Notes: generated by a model from the sequence alone, not told the origin. A stretch of DNA of 12,336 nucleotides from Acidobacteriota bacterium (GCA_003650445.1 QMQE01000060.1:1-12336); one strand, 5' to 3'. Shown: positions 1 through 6,519, counted from the first letter of the stretch. Made by a program: numbers and translations.

Positions 1-230
1 ACTTAACCTTGTCTTTGCTTAACCTCAACCTTATCTCTTCGGGTAGAAGTGGGGGTGAGAATAGTGCGAGTGAAAGTGCGAGTGAGCGAAAGAAGGGGGC
101 CAGGCCATTCCCTGCTTTGTTTCTGCTAATCACAAATTACAAGTTACGAATCACGGCCCACAGATTTGGCCATTCCCTGTCCCCGCCCTTCCCTTTCGGT
201 CAGAACACAGAACACTGAACACATCTTTTC
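1..230. repeat. Intergenic repeat island 1, downstream of tex
   Basis: No gene is supported here. The stretch is a mosaic of short repeats: a GCTTAACCTCAACCT motif at 17-31, a GTGCGA/GTGAAA hexamer-like run at about 63-90, a degenerate heptamer array RTYACRA at 129-156, and an AACACTG heptamer array at about 204-220. Bases 75-232 are the first copy of a 158-bp element that recurs at 11983-12140. I see no clear intrinsic terminator for tex in this stretch. The open reading frame through it (9-218) lacks a ribosome binding site and is low in complexity. Confidence 0.8.
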
Positions 231-232
231 TC
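75..232. repeat. 158-bp dispersed repeat, copy 1
   Basis: Aligned by eye without gaps to 11983-12140: 7 mismatches in 158 positions, about 95.6% identity. Mismatches are at 160, 165, 166, 176, 177, 185 and 209. The right edge runs two bases into the stop codon of tex at 231-233. The element contains two GGCCATTCCCTG motifs (103-114 and 168-179), a heptamer array and an AACACTG-type array. There are no terminal inverted repeats and no obvious target-site duplication. Confidence 0.93.
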
Positions 233-2366
233 ACCCATCACTCTTCATGCTCAGAGAAACCCGATTCAGTTCCAGATCCACTGTCAGCACTCTCACCTTT
301 ACCCGATCTCCAACTGAAACCACTTCCTTCGGCTCTTTGACGAATTTGTCGCTCAACTGGGAGATATGGACCAGCCCGTCCTGATGGACACCGATGTCCA
401 CAAATGCCCCGAAGTTTGTAACGTTTGTGACAATCCCATTGAGCATCATTCCTTCAGTAATGTCTTTCAGTGTTTCAATCCCCGCTGCAAATTCAAAAGG
501 CTCGTACTGTTCCCGGGGGTCTCGCCCCGGCGCCTTCAATTCCTTCACAATGTCCCGCAGGGTGGGCAGGCCGAATTCTTCCGTCACCAGTTTTTTCAGT
601 GGCAGCTTATCCAGAACTTCCTCGCTTTGAATCAGGCCATCCACGTTTACACCGGCCAGTTTTGCCATGTCTTTAACCAGCTTGTAGCTCTCCGGGTGAA
701 TGCCGGTGTTGTCCAATGGGTTTTCCCCACCACGAATCCTTAAGAAACCGGCGCTTTGCTCATAGGCTTTCGGCCCGAAGAGACGTACTTTTTTAAGTTC
801 TTTCCGACTCTTGAAGGGCCCGGTTCCATCCCGCTGCGCAACAATGTTCCGTGCAACAGTCTCCCCGATGCCGGACACGTAGCGCAACAGATGGAAAGAG
901 GCAATGTTCACATCCACCCCCACCCGGTTGACAACAGAAACCACTGTACTATCCAGCTTTCGCTTTAGAAGTGACTGATTGACATCATGCTGGTACTGGC
1001 CAACGCCAATGGATTTGGGGTCAATTTTTACCAGCTCAGACAGCGGGTCCTGAAATCGCCGCCCGATGGAAACCGCGCCCCGGACTGTCACGTCATGGTC
1101 CGGAAATTCATCCCGCGCCGCCTCGGAAGCGGAATAAACCGATGCCCCGGCCTCACTAACCACCGCCACAATGGTGCCCTCCGGGACAATGGAACGAAAG
1201 AAGGACTCCGTCTCCCGAGATGCGGTTCCGTTTCCAATCGCAACCGCTTTCAGGCCATTATTTTTCATCATTTCAAGTGCCTTTTTCGCCGCGCCCACTT
1301 CGTCATTTCGCGGTTTTGTCGGGAAAATGACATCATGGGAAAGGAGTTTTCCCGTTTTATCCAACGCCACAATTTTGCAGCCGGTTCGATACCCCGGATC
1401 CACCCCAAGGACAGGGATATTCCCCGCCGGTGCGGCCAGAAGCAGTTTTTCCAGGTTCTCGGCAAAAACAGAAACCGCTTCCTCGTCCGCCCTTTTTTTT
1501 GCCTCTCCCCGGATGTCCAGCTCAATGGAGGGCAGAACCAGGCGAATCAACGCGTCTTCCAGCACCCTGGCCAGCCAGTCCCGATACAAATGGGTAGCCG
1601 GAATCATCCGTTCCCCCTCCAACCGCGCCAGAATCTCTCTATCCAGAGTAAGCTTTGTTCTAAGGATTTTCTCCCGCTCCCCCCGGCGGATCGCCAGCAT
1701 CCGGTGGGAGGGAATCACCGATATCAACTCCCTGTAATCGTAATACTGCTCAAATTTGGAGCGCTTTCCTTCCCATTCCTTAGTCACCGTACTCTCCAGC
1801 ACACCCTTCTGTGCCACAAAATCCCGTACCCGCCGACGGAAATCCGCATTCTCGGAGAAAAGCTCCGCCACAATGTACCCGGCACCGGCAAGGGCCTCTT
1901 CGCTGCTTTCCACCCCTTTTTTCGGTTCAACAAACTTTAAAGCAAGTCCTTGCAGTCCACCGGCGGAAGCTGACAGAATGGCGTCTGCAAGGGGAGCCAG
2001 CCCCCGTTCCCGGGCGATACTCCCCTTTGTCCTCCGTTTCGGCTTAAACGGCAGATATAGGTCTTCCAGTTCCTGTTTTGCATGGATGGATTCGATTTTT
2101 GCCTTCAAATCCGGAGTCAGTTTCCCCTGCTCCTCAATGGTTTTCAGTACGGTATCCTTTCGTTCATTCAGTTCTTTCAGGTATGCCAGCCCTTCTTCTA
2201 CTGCCAATATGGCAACCTCATCCAGCCCATTGGTTTTTTCTTTCCGGTAGCGGGCAATGAACGGCACCGTGCTTCCCTCTGCGAGAAGCATCGTTACTGC
2301 CTCAACCTGTTCTCCTGAAACCGCCGCTTTTGCCATCAGCCACCTTTTGTCATCCGCATTCAGCAT
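231..2366 (-). CDS. tex: Tex family S1 RNA-binding transcription accessory protein
   Basis: Predicted cytoplasmic nucleic-acid-binding protein of the Tex family, linked in other bacteria to transcription and RNA handling. At 711 residues it is near the usual length (roughly 720-780). The N-terminal helical region has the family signature TVPFIARYRKE (about 33-43). A YqgF/RNase H-like domain starts at GVDPGYRTGCK (about 321-331), a helix-hairpin-helix region follows around 494-530 (YVSGIGETVARNIV), and a C-terminal S1 domain spans about 637-707 (GIVTNVTNFGAFVDIGVHQDGLVHIS). I chose the ATG at 2366 because AGGAG lies 7 bases upstream. The frame runs on to a TTG at 2387 and an ATG at 2372, but AGGAG is inside or directly against those. 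The gene is transcribed alone, divergently from the exported peptidase. Family assignment is firm; the cellular role is inferred from relatives. Confidence 0.97.
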   Translation of the reverse strand: MLNADDKRWLMAKAAVSGEQVEAVTMLLAEGSTVPFIARYRKEKTNGLDEVAILAVEEGLAYLKELNERKDTVLKTIEEQGKLTPDLKAKIESIHAKQELEDLYLPFKPKRRTKGSIARERGLAPLADAILSASAGGLQGLALKFVEPKKGVESSEEALAGAGYIVAELFSENADFRRRVRDFVAQKGVLESTVTKEWEGKRSKFEQYYDYRELISVIPSHRMLAIRRGEREKILRTKLTLDREILARLEGERMIPATHLYRDWLARVLEDALIRLVLPSIELDIRGEAKKRADEEAVSVFAENLEKLLLAAPAGNIPVLGVDPGYRTGCKIVALDKTGKLLSHDVIFPTKPRNDEVGAAKKALEMMKNNGLKAVAIGNGTASRETESFFRSIVPEGTIVAVVSEAGASVYSASEAARDEFPDHDVTVRGAVSIGRRFQDPLSELVKIDPKSIGVGQYQHDVNQSLLKRKLDSTVVSVVNRVGVDVNIASFHLLRYVSGIGETVARNIVAQRDGTGPFKSRKELKKVRLFGPKAYEQSAGFLRIRGGENPLDNTGIHPESYKLVKDMAKLAGVNVDGLIQSEEVLDKLPLKKLVTEEFGLPTLRDIVKELKAPGRDPREQYEPFEFAAGIETLKDITEGMMLNGIVTNVTNFGAFVDIGVHQDGLVHISQLSDKFVKEPKEVVSVGDRVKVRVLTVDLELNRVSLSMKSDG

Positions 2367-2373
2367 CCACATA

Positions 2374-2378
2374 CTCCT
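2374..2378 (-). promoter_or_regulatory. Ribosome binding site of tex
   Basis: AGGAG on the minus strand, 7 bases before the ATG at 2366. It decides the start, because it is one base from the ATG at 2372 and downstream of the TTG at 2387. Confidence 0.75.
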
Positions 2379-2395
2379 CAATTTCAATGAAGCTT

Positions 2396-2404
2396 ATTCT
2401 AACA
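2396..2404 (-). promoter_or_regulatory. Candidate -10 element for tex
   Basis: TGTTAGAAT on the minus strand, containing TAGAAT (5 of 6 matches to TATAAT), about 30 bases before the tex ATG. The same nine bases occur on the plus strand at 2584-2592 before the divergent peptidase. No convincing -35 box sits at 16-18 bases spacing, so the call rests on the -10 alone. Confidence 0.35.
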
Positions 2405-2420
2405 CGAAGAGAAGGGAAAT

Positions 2421-2536
2421 GAGTGAAAGTGCGAGTGCGAGTGAAAGGAGAAAAACCAGGGAAAAGAAGAATCAGAGAAATCCCTATTCTTTCCCTTCTT
2501 TCACTCGCACTCACACTCGCACTTTCACTCGCACTC
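2421..2536. repeat. Inverted GTGCGA/GTGAAA hexamer repeats between divergent genes
   Basis: The left arm at 2421-2447 is built of GAGTGC/GTGAAA-type hexamers. The right arm at 2498-2530 is its reverse complement with one extra 6-base unit, and one further hexamer follows to 2536. About 50 purine/pyrimidine-biased bases separate the arms. The hexamers match those opening the 158-bp repeats near 63-90 and 11975-11992. The region could fold as a long hairpin or cruciform. It lies upstream of both tex and the peptidase, so it is not a terminator for either. Confidence 0.85.
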
Positions 2537-2545
2537 CCCTCTGAA

Positions 2546-2560
2546 GCTTAACCTCAACCT
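2546..2560. repeat. GCTTAACCTCAACCT repeat, copy 2
   Basis: Exact 15-base match to 17-31 and 4091-4105. It lies just upstream of the candidate peptidase promoter. Confidence 0.85.
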
Positions 2561-2563
2561 TGC

Positions 2564-2592
2564 CTGACCTTACCCTTTCCCTGTGTTAGAAT
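2564..2592 (+). promoter_or_regulatory. Candidate sigma70-type promoter of the exported peptidase
   Basis: CTGACC (4 of 6 matches to TTGACA), a 17-base spacer, then TAGAAT (5 of 6 matches to TATAAT). Transcription would start near 2599, leaving a leader of about 34 bases before the ATG at 2633. A second TTAGAAT at 2600-2606 is a weaker alternative. Confidence 0.55.
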
Positions 2593-2632
2593 ATTCTCGT
2601 TAGAATTGAAGATTCCACGAATTGGAGGAAGT

Positions 2633-3949
2633 ATGAAAAAACTAATTGTACTGGCAATGGCTGTGATGTTTGGTGCCCTTTCGGTTCTTGCGGGGACACC
2701 GGGTAAAGACCACGGTGTCTATGAGGTGCGGAAACCGGACAAGGTGTTGAAAAAGCTGAAAGATGAAAGTGATAATCTCCTTAAAACTGTTCAAGAAAAG
2801 CGGGAAGCCTATGAGAAGAAACTGAAAGAAGAAAAAGACCGGAAAAAGAAAGAGAAAAAACGGTTCCGGATGGATTTTTCAACTGTCAAGGTGCCGGCTT
2901 CTCCGAAAGTGTTCAAATCCGCGTTTCACTTTCCCCCGGTTGCCCAGTACTACACCGGTACCTGCTGGTGCTTCAGCACAACTTCTTACATGGAATCCGA
3001 GATTTACCGGCTCCATCAAAAGAAAATAAAACTCTCCGAGATGTACACGGTGTACTGGGAATACATTGAAAAAGTACGCCGCTTTGTTAAGAAATACGGG
3101 CACTCCCTTGTGGATGAGGGCTCTGAAGCAGATGCCATCCCTGCCATCTGGCGCCAGTACGGCATTGTGCCGGAAGCCGCCTATCCCGGTTACCTCAACG
3201 GAAAGAAAGAATTCAACCACATCCTTTTAATGAAAGAATTAAAGGGGTATCTGGAATATGTGAAAAAACTGGATATGTGGGATGAGAATGAAGTGCTCGC
3301 TCATACCCGTACCATTTTGAACAAGTATATGGGTGTTCCCCCGACCTCGTTCAACTATGAGGGCAAGGCATACACACCCCAGGCCTTTCTCAAGGACGTC
3401 TGTGGCCTGAACATGGATGATTACCTGGAATTCACATCCTTTGAATATATGCCGTTCTGGCAGAAGGGCGAATACACCGTACCGGACAACTGGCGTAAAG
3501 CCAAAGACTGCTATAATGTGCCGCTCCCTGTCTGGTATGGCATTCTCAATAAGGCAATGAAGAATGGGTACACTATCGCCATCGGCGGGGATGTGTCTGA
3601 ACCGGGCTACCGTGGAAAGTATGATGCAGCTGTAGTACCTGATTTTGATATTCCGGAAAAGCTGATCAATCAGGATTCAAGGGAAATGCGATTTTATAAC
3701 CACACCTCCACCGATGATCACGGGATTCACATGGTGGGATGGACTCATTTTGATGGCCATGACTGGTACCTTATCAAGGATTCTTCACGTAGTGCAAGAA
3801 GGGGGAAATTTGAGGGCTATCTTTTCTACCGGGAGGATTATGTCAAACTGAAAATCCTGGATTTTATGATTCACAAGAGTGCCGTTGACCCGAAAATCCT
3901 GAAACAGTTTGAAGAAAAGAAGATGGTGCCAAAGGCCGCAAAGAAATAA
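2633..3949 (+). CDS. Exported C1 cysteine peptidase, bleomycin hydrolase/PepC-like (C1B)
   Basis: Predicted secreted or periplasmic papain-fold peptidase of 438 residues. The start is the ATG at 2633, with GGAGG 4 bases upstream; the frame opens earlier at TTG 2606 but has no site there. Residues 1-20 form a signal peptide (MKKLIVLAMAVMFGALSVLA). Residues about 36-78 are a Lys/Glu-rich, probably coiled-coil linker. The catalytic core shows Q105 six residues before C111 in QYYTGTCWCFS, and H363 in DDHGIHMVGW. The third triad position is Asp383 in WYLIKDSS, where papain relatives usually have Asn followed by Ser-Trp. The middle region (DNWRKAKDCYNVPL, GGDVSEPGY) resembles exported aminopeptidase-C-like proteins that I know from Bacteroidetes. 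The gene stands alone between its own promoter and a strong palindrome. Family is confident; the substrate is unknown. Confidence 0.92.
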   Translation: MKKLIVLAMAVMFGALSVLAGTPGKDHGVYEVRKPDKVLKKLKDESDNLLKTVQEKREAYEKKLKEEKDRKKKEKKRFRMDFSTVKVPASPKVFKSAFHFPPVAQYYTGTCWCFSTTSYMESEIYRLHQKKIKLSEMYTVYWEYIEKVRRFVKKYGHSLVDEGSEADAIPAIWRQYGIVPEAAYPGYLNGKKEFNHILLMKELKGYLEYVKKLDMWDENEVLAHTRTILNKYMGVPPTSFNYEGKAYTPQAFLKDVCGLNMDDYLEFTSFEYMPFWQKGEYTVPDNWRKAKDCYNVPLPVWYGILNKAMKNGYTIAIGGDVSEPGYRGKYDAAVVPDFDIPEKLINQDSREMRFYNHTSTDDHGIHMVGWTHFDGHDWYLIKDSSRSARRGKFEGYLFYREDYVKLKILDFMIHKSAVDPKILKQFEEKKMVPKAAKK

Positions 3950-3965
3950 CAAAACTTCTTAATCG

Positions 3966-4003
3966 CTCAAGAAAAGCCGTGGACATCCACGGCTTTTCTT
4001 GAG
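3966..4003. terminator. Bidirectional intrinsic terminator between convergent genes
   Basis: Perfect inverted repeat: 18-base arms (3966-3983 and 3986-4003) around two central bases, in practice a GTGG-ACAT-CCAC hairpin tip. The GC-rich core is flanked by AAAA and TTTT in mirror order, so either strand gives a hairpin followed by a U-rich run. It lies 16 bases past the peptidase stop and about 280 bases beyond the ruvA stop, so it can serve both converging units. Confidence 0.85.
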
Positions 4004-4047
4004 TAGGAGTAGGGGTAGGAGTAGGGGTAAGAAAAATCAGGGAGTTG
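4001..4047. repeat. 47-bp exact repeat of GAGTAG/GGGTAG hexamers, copy 1
   Basis: Identical over all 47 bases to 12158-12204. It begins with five degenerate hexamers (GAGTAG, GAGTAG, GGGTAG, GAGTAG, GGGTAA), followed by GAAAAATCAGGGAGTTG. Its first three bases are shared with the end of the terminator palindrome. Confidence 0.95.
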
Positions 4048-4282
4048 ACTATTCCCTGTCTTCTCCCCTCCGGGCTCAACCTTGCCTTCTGCTTAACCTC
4101 AACCTCTTCCCTTCGGGTGAGTAGGGGTAGCGGCGCGTTGCGCCGGATGTTAGATGACAGAAACAATCAAAGAATTGCCCATTCCCTGTCTTTTGATTTT
4201 CCCTGATTTTTCTTTCATTTAACACTCAACACCTATCACTCAACATTCGGTGCAGTGCGCCGCGGGCGTGGGCCATTCCTTC
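4048..4282. repeat. Remainder of intergenic repeat island 2 (between peptidase and ruvA)
   Basis: No gene is seen. It holds ATTCCCTGTC at 4051-4060 and 4181-4190, GCTTAACCTCAACCT at 4091-4105, and a 22-base stretch (4109-4130) matching 12148-12169 with one mismatch. A CGGCGC-GTT-GCGCCG hairpin is at 4131-4145. A loose AACACTCAACACC run is at about 4221-4245, and another GGCCATTCC at 4271-4279. The pieces are the same as in islands 1 and 3 but in a different order. Confidence 0.75.
4131..4145. repeat. Small GC hairpin
   Basis: CGGCGC and GCGCCG arms around a GTT loop. No T-run follows on either strand, so it is not called a terminator. It lies 138 bases past the ruvA stop and may help end or stabilise that transcript. 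Confidence 0.45.
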
Positions 4283-4876
4283 TCATCCGCTGCCAATCTG
4301 ATCAAAGACTTTTTTCATCATGTCTTCAAAGTCTTCCGGTTCCGAAACCGCCAACACGCCGTCAACCACTTTTTCCGCCTGGCTTTTCTTGTAACCAAGG
4401 TTGACAAGGACATTCAGCGCGTCATCCCGAAAGGCGGAGCTACCGGAGGTTTCACCGGCTGCCTCAACCTCATCATGGGCCAGCTTCCCCTTCAATTCCA
4501 GAATGACCCGCTGGGCAGTTTTCTTCCCGATGCCAGGGATTTTTGTAAGAAAGGAAAGGTCTTCGTTGTCTATTGCCGCAGCAACCTCACCTGCCGGATG
4601 AGGAGACAACACCCCCAGTGCGGTTTTCGGCCCGATTCCACTGACGGAAATCAATTTTTCAAACAGTTCTTTCTCCCGGAGGCCAAGAAAACCGTACAGT
4701 TCGTTCCGGTCTTCTTTCACGTGATGATAGATTTCCAGTGAAACAGTTTCCCCGGCCTGTGGCAGGGAACAGAAGGTCTGAAAAGAGATAGCAAGCTCGT
4801 ACCCGACTCCTCCTGTCAATAGAATGATTCTGCCTGTCTCCCGGCGAAGAAGTTTTCCCTCCAGAAATCCGATCAT
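4283..4876 (-). CDS. ruvA: Holliday junction branch migration protein RuvA
   Basis: Cytoplasmic DNA-binding subunit that clamps Holliday junctions and loads the RuvB motor. At 197 residues it is close to the usual length (about 200). The family start MIGFLEGKL is at residue 1, the OB-fold domain is followed by the acidic pin E55-D56 (HHVKEDRNELYGF, same numbering as E. coli), two helix-hairpin-helix motifs are at about 76-90 (ISVSGIGPKTA) and 111-130 (TKIPGIGKKTAQRVILELK), and the C-terminal RuvB-binding domain contains ALNVLVNLGYKKSQA (153-167). The start at 4876 overlaps the stop of the upstream transglutaminase-like gene as ATGA, implying translational coupling. Five in-frame codons upstream open at a GTG (4891), but the family alignment favours 4876. 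Neither ruvB nor ruvC is in the window. Confidence 0.97.
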   Translation of the reverse strand: MIGFLEGKLLRRETGRIILLTGGVGYELAISFQTFCSLPQAGETVSLEIYHHVKEDRNELYGFLGLREKELFEKLISVSGIGPKTALGVLSPHPAGEVAAAIDNEDLSFLTKIPGIGKKTAQRVILELKGKLAHDEVEAAGETSGSSAFRDDALNVLVNLGYKKSQAEKVVDGVLAVSEPEDFEDMMKKVFDQIGSG

Positions 4877-6519
4877 TTCAGAACGTCCCACTCCGCGAAA
4901 TTTTCATTCCGGATATTTGCTTTTCCTGCTGTGCGGTATTGGGTTTCACTGTTGTAACCCCACTTGAGCCAGGTGGATGCTCCACCGCCCCGTGTGGTAA
5001 TGAGAAAACGGTTTTCGATGCCGCCGAACCAGAAACAGCGGTCCCCCTGCCATTCCCGATCCCCTCCGTTGACATCAACGGGGAACCATCCAATTTTCGG
5101 CAGGTAAATCTCCGCCCAGCGGTGGAAAGCGGTATCCACAGAAGATGCCTCACCCCGAACCACCATAGAACCCACGTAGCGTGCTGGAATTCCGGCAGCC
5201 CGGCACAGCGAAACATAAGAGAATGTGTATTCAGAACAGGAGCCGGTTCCCCTTTCAATCACGGTCGGTGCAATGTCCCAGCCCCCTACCATTTGATAGT
5301 TGATTCGCCCGATGAGAAAATCATAGAGCTTTCTGGCAATAAAATAGGGATTTTTCTCGTTCCCCACAATTTCTTTGACTTTGTTTTGAATGAAGGCACT
5401 TTTGACTCTGTATTTGTCGCCATCCTGCAGGTATTTTTTTGCAATTTCCGCAGGAATTTCCGAGAGGCGTCCCACTTCATGGGGGAAAATCTTGGTGGAA
5501 ATCCGGTAAAAGGTGCCCACTGCGTCCATTCGGACTGATTTCTTTTCTCCCGGCTTCAGCTGTCCCAGGTCGTAGATTTCCACTTTCTGGCCCCACTGGT
5601 CGGTTTCCATTCGTCCACCCTTCGTGTAAGTCAGTTTATCCAGTTTCTGGTTCGGTCCATCCTCCGGCAGTGCCACAACAATGGTACCGCCGGTTACGCG
5701 GCCGGGGCCAAGGTCCTGCACTTCGTTGAACAGGGTCGCATGGCCTTTCCTCGCTTCAGACCGAATACATTTACCATTGAGGCCATAGACATGTGCCACG
5801 TATAGTTTGTCTGTTTCATAGTCCGAAGCGTAGAGTTTTCCGCCGTCCAGCCAGACACCAGTTACCACCGGGCCCGGTGCTGAAATATAAAAGATTGTGT
5901 AACCGGTACGGATGTCCACCATGTAAACCCGGTCTTTCTTGCTGTCCGCAGCCCAGAGATAGCCGTTATCATCATAGGCCAACGCTGAAACGGAAGGGGA
6001 TGGAGACTTGATAAATGCCAGTGTTGTGCCGTCCATGGGGTCTACCTGCTGAATCTCTTTAGCGCCCTTCGCAGACACCCAGACGTTGCCGCCCCGGTCA
6101 CAGGCAAGCCCGGTGACATGGGCAAGCGGGGAGTCAATGGTACGAACGCACTCCCCTGTTTTCGGATTGAGAAAGTAAATCCGGTTGTTTTCTCCATCCG
6201 CCGCCACGAGGTGCGTTCCATCAAAGGAAAGAGCTGAAGGTTCGTAGCCAGGAAACTCAATGGCACCGGTGCGATTTCCCTTTCTGTCCATGAACAGAAC
6301 AATATCTTCATGACGGTCTGTCAGGGCAAAACCGCCCCTGAATCCCGTCAGCCCTGTTGTAAAATCGGCTGGCAATGTCAAAATCCTTGAAAAAATCTCA
6401 TTTCCCGGTGCAAAAGCCCCTTTTTGGTCATTTTTCTTATTATCGCAAGTCTGGGAAAGAACAGATACAGACAAAACCACACAGACAAGAACCAAACAAA
6501 GACGGGTAAACTGCCTCAT
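4873..6519 (-). CDS. Exported beta-propeller plus transglutaminase-like protein
   Basis: Predicted extracytoplasmic protein of 548 residues. Residues 1-22 form a signal peptide; the Cys at 25 (SQTC) does not fit a lipobox well. Residues about 45-260 contain repeated motifs of the NHL/six-bladed propeller kind (ENNRIYFLNPKTGE, GGNVWVSAKGAKEIQQVDP, GYLWAADSKKDRVYMVD, GKLYASDYETDKLYV). A linker leads to a transglutaminase-like cysteine domain at about 390-485 with a full apparent triad: Cys428 in GTGSCSEYTF, His466 in AFHRWAEIYLP and Asp482 in GWFPVDVNGG. Such domains act as proteases, amidases or crosslinkers; the substrate here is unknown. The start ATG overlaps the stop of the FxLYD-like gene as ATGA, and its own stop overlaps ruvA in the same way. 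The co-translated FxLYD neighbour suggests a joint envelope role, which is inference. Confidence 0.85.
   Translation of the reverse strand: MRQFTRLCLVLVCVVLSVSVLSQTCDNKKNDQKGAFAPGNEIFSRILTLPADFTTGLTGFRGGFALTDRHEDIVLFMDRKGNRTGAIEFPGYEPSALSFDGTHLVAADGENNRIYFLNPKTGECVRTIDSPLAHVTGLACDRGGNVWVSAKGAKEIQQVDPMDGTTLAFIKSPSPSVSALAYDDNGYLWAADSKKDRVYMVDIRTGYTIFYISAPGPVVTGVWLDGGKLYASDYETDKLYVAHVYGLNGKCIRSEARKGHATLFNEVQDLGPGRVTGGTIVVALPEDGPNQKLDKLTYTKGGRMETDQWGQKVEIYDLGQLKPGEKKSVRMDAVGTFYRISTKIFPHEVGRLSEIPAEIAKKYLQDGDKYRVKSAFIQNKVKEIVGNEKNPYFIARKLYDFLIGRINYQMVGGWDIAPTVIERGTGSCSEYTFSYVSLCRAAGIPARYVGSMVVRGEASSVDTAFHRWAEIYLPKIGWFPVDVNGGDREWQGDRCFWFGGIENRFLITTRGGGASTWLKWGYNSETQYRTAGKANIRNENFAEWDVLK

Noticed and set aside
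75..232. An insertion sequence or MITE with terminal inverted repeats
   Set aside because: No inverted ends, target duplication or transposase could be found by eye, so it is called only a dispersed repeat.
987..1940. A 317-codon plus-strand open frame opposite tex
   Set aside because: It lies wholly antisense to a clear Tex protein, has no ribosome site and reads as basic/proline-rich low-quality protein. It is a frame shadow.
2421..2536. A CRISPR array
   Set aside because: Units are 6 bases, degenerate and adjacent, with no regular spacers and no cas genes.
2600..2606. A second TTAGAAT as the peptidase -10 box
   Set aside because: The upstream TAGAAT at 2587-2592 has a better -35 (CTGACC) at 17 bases; no comparable box fits the second copy.
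4131..4145. A terminator for ruvA at the CGGCGC/GCGCCG hairpin
   Set aside because: The stem is only 6 bp and no T-run follows on the minus strand.
4939..5538. A 199-codon plus-strand frame opposite the transglutaminase-like gene
   Set aside because: Antisense to a gene with recognisable domains; no start signal and no recognisable motif.
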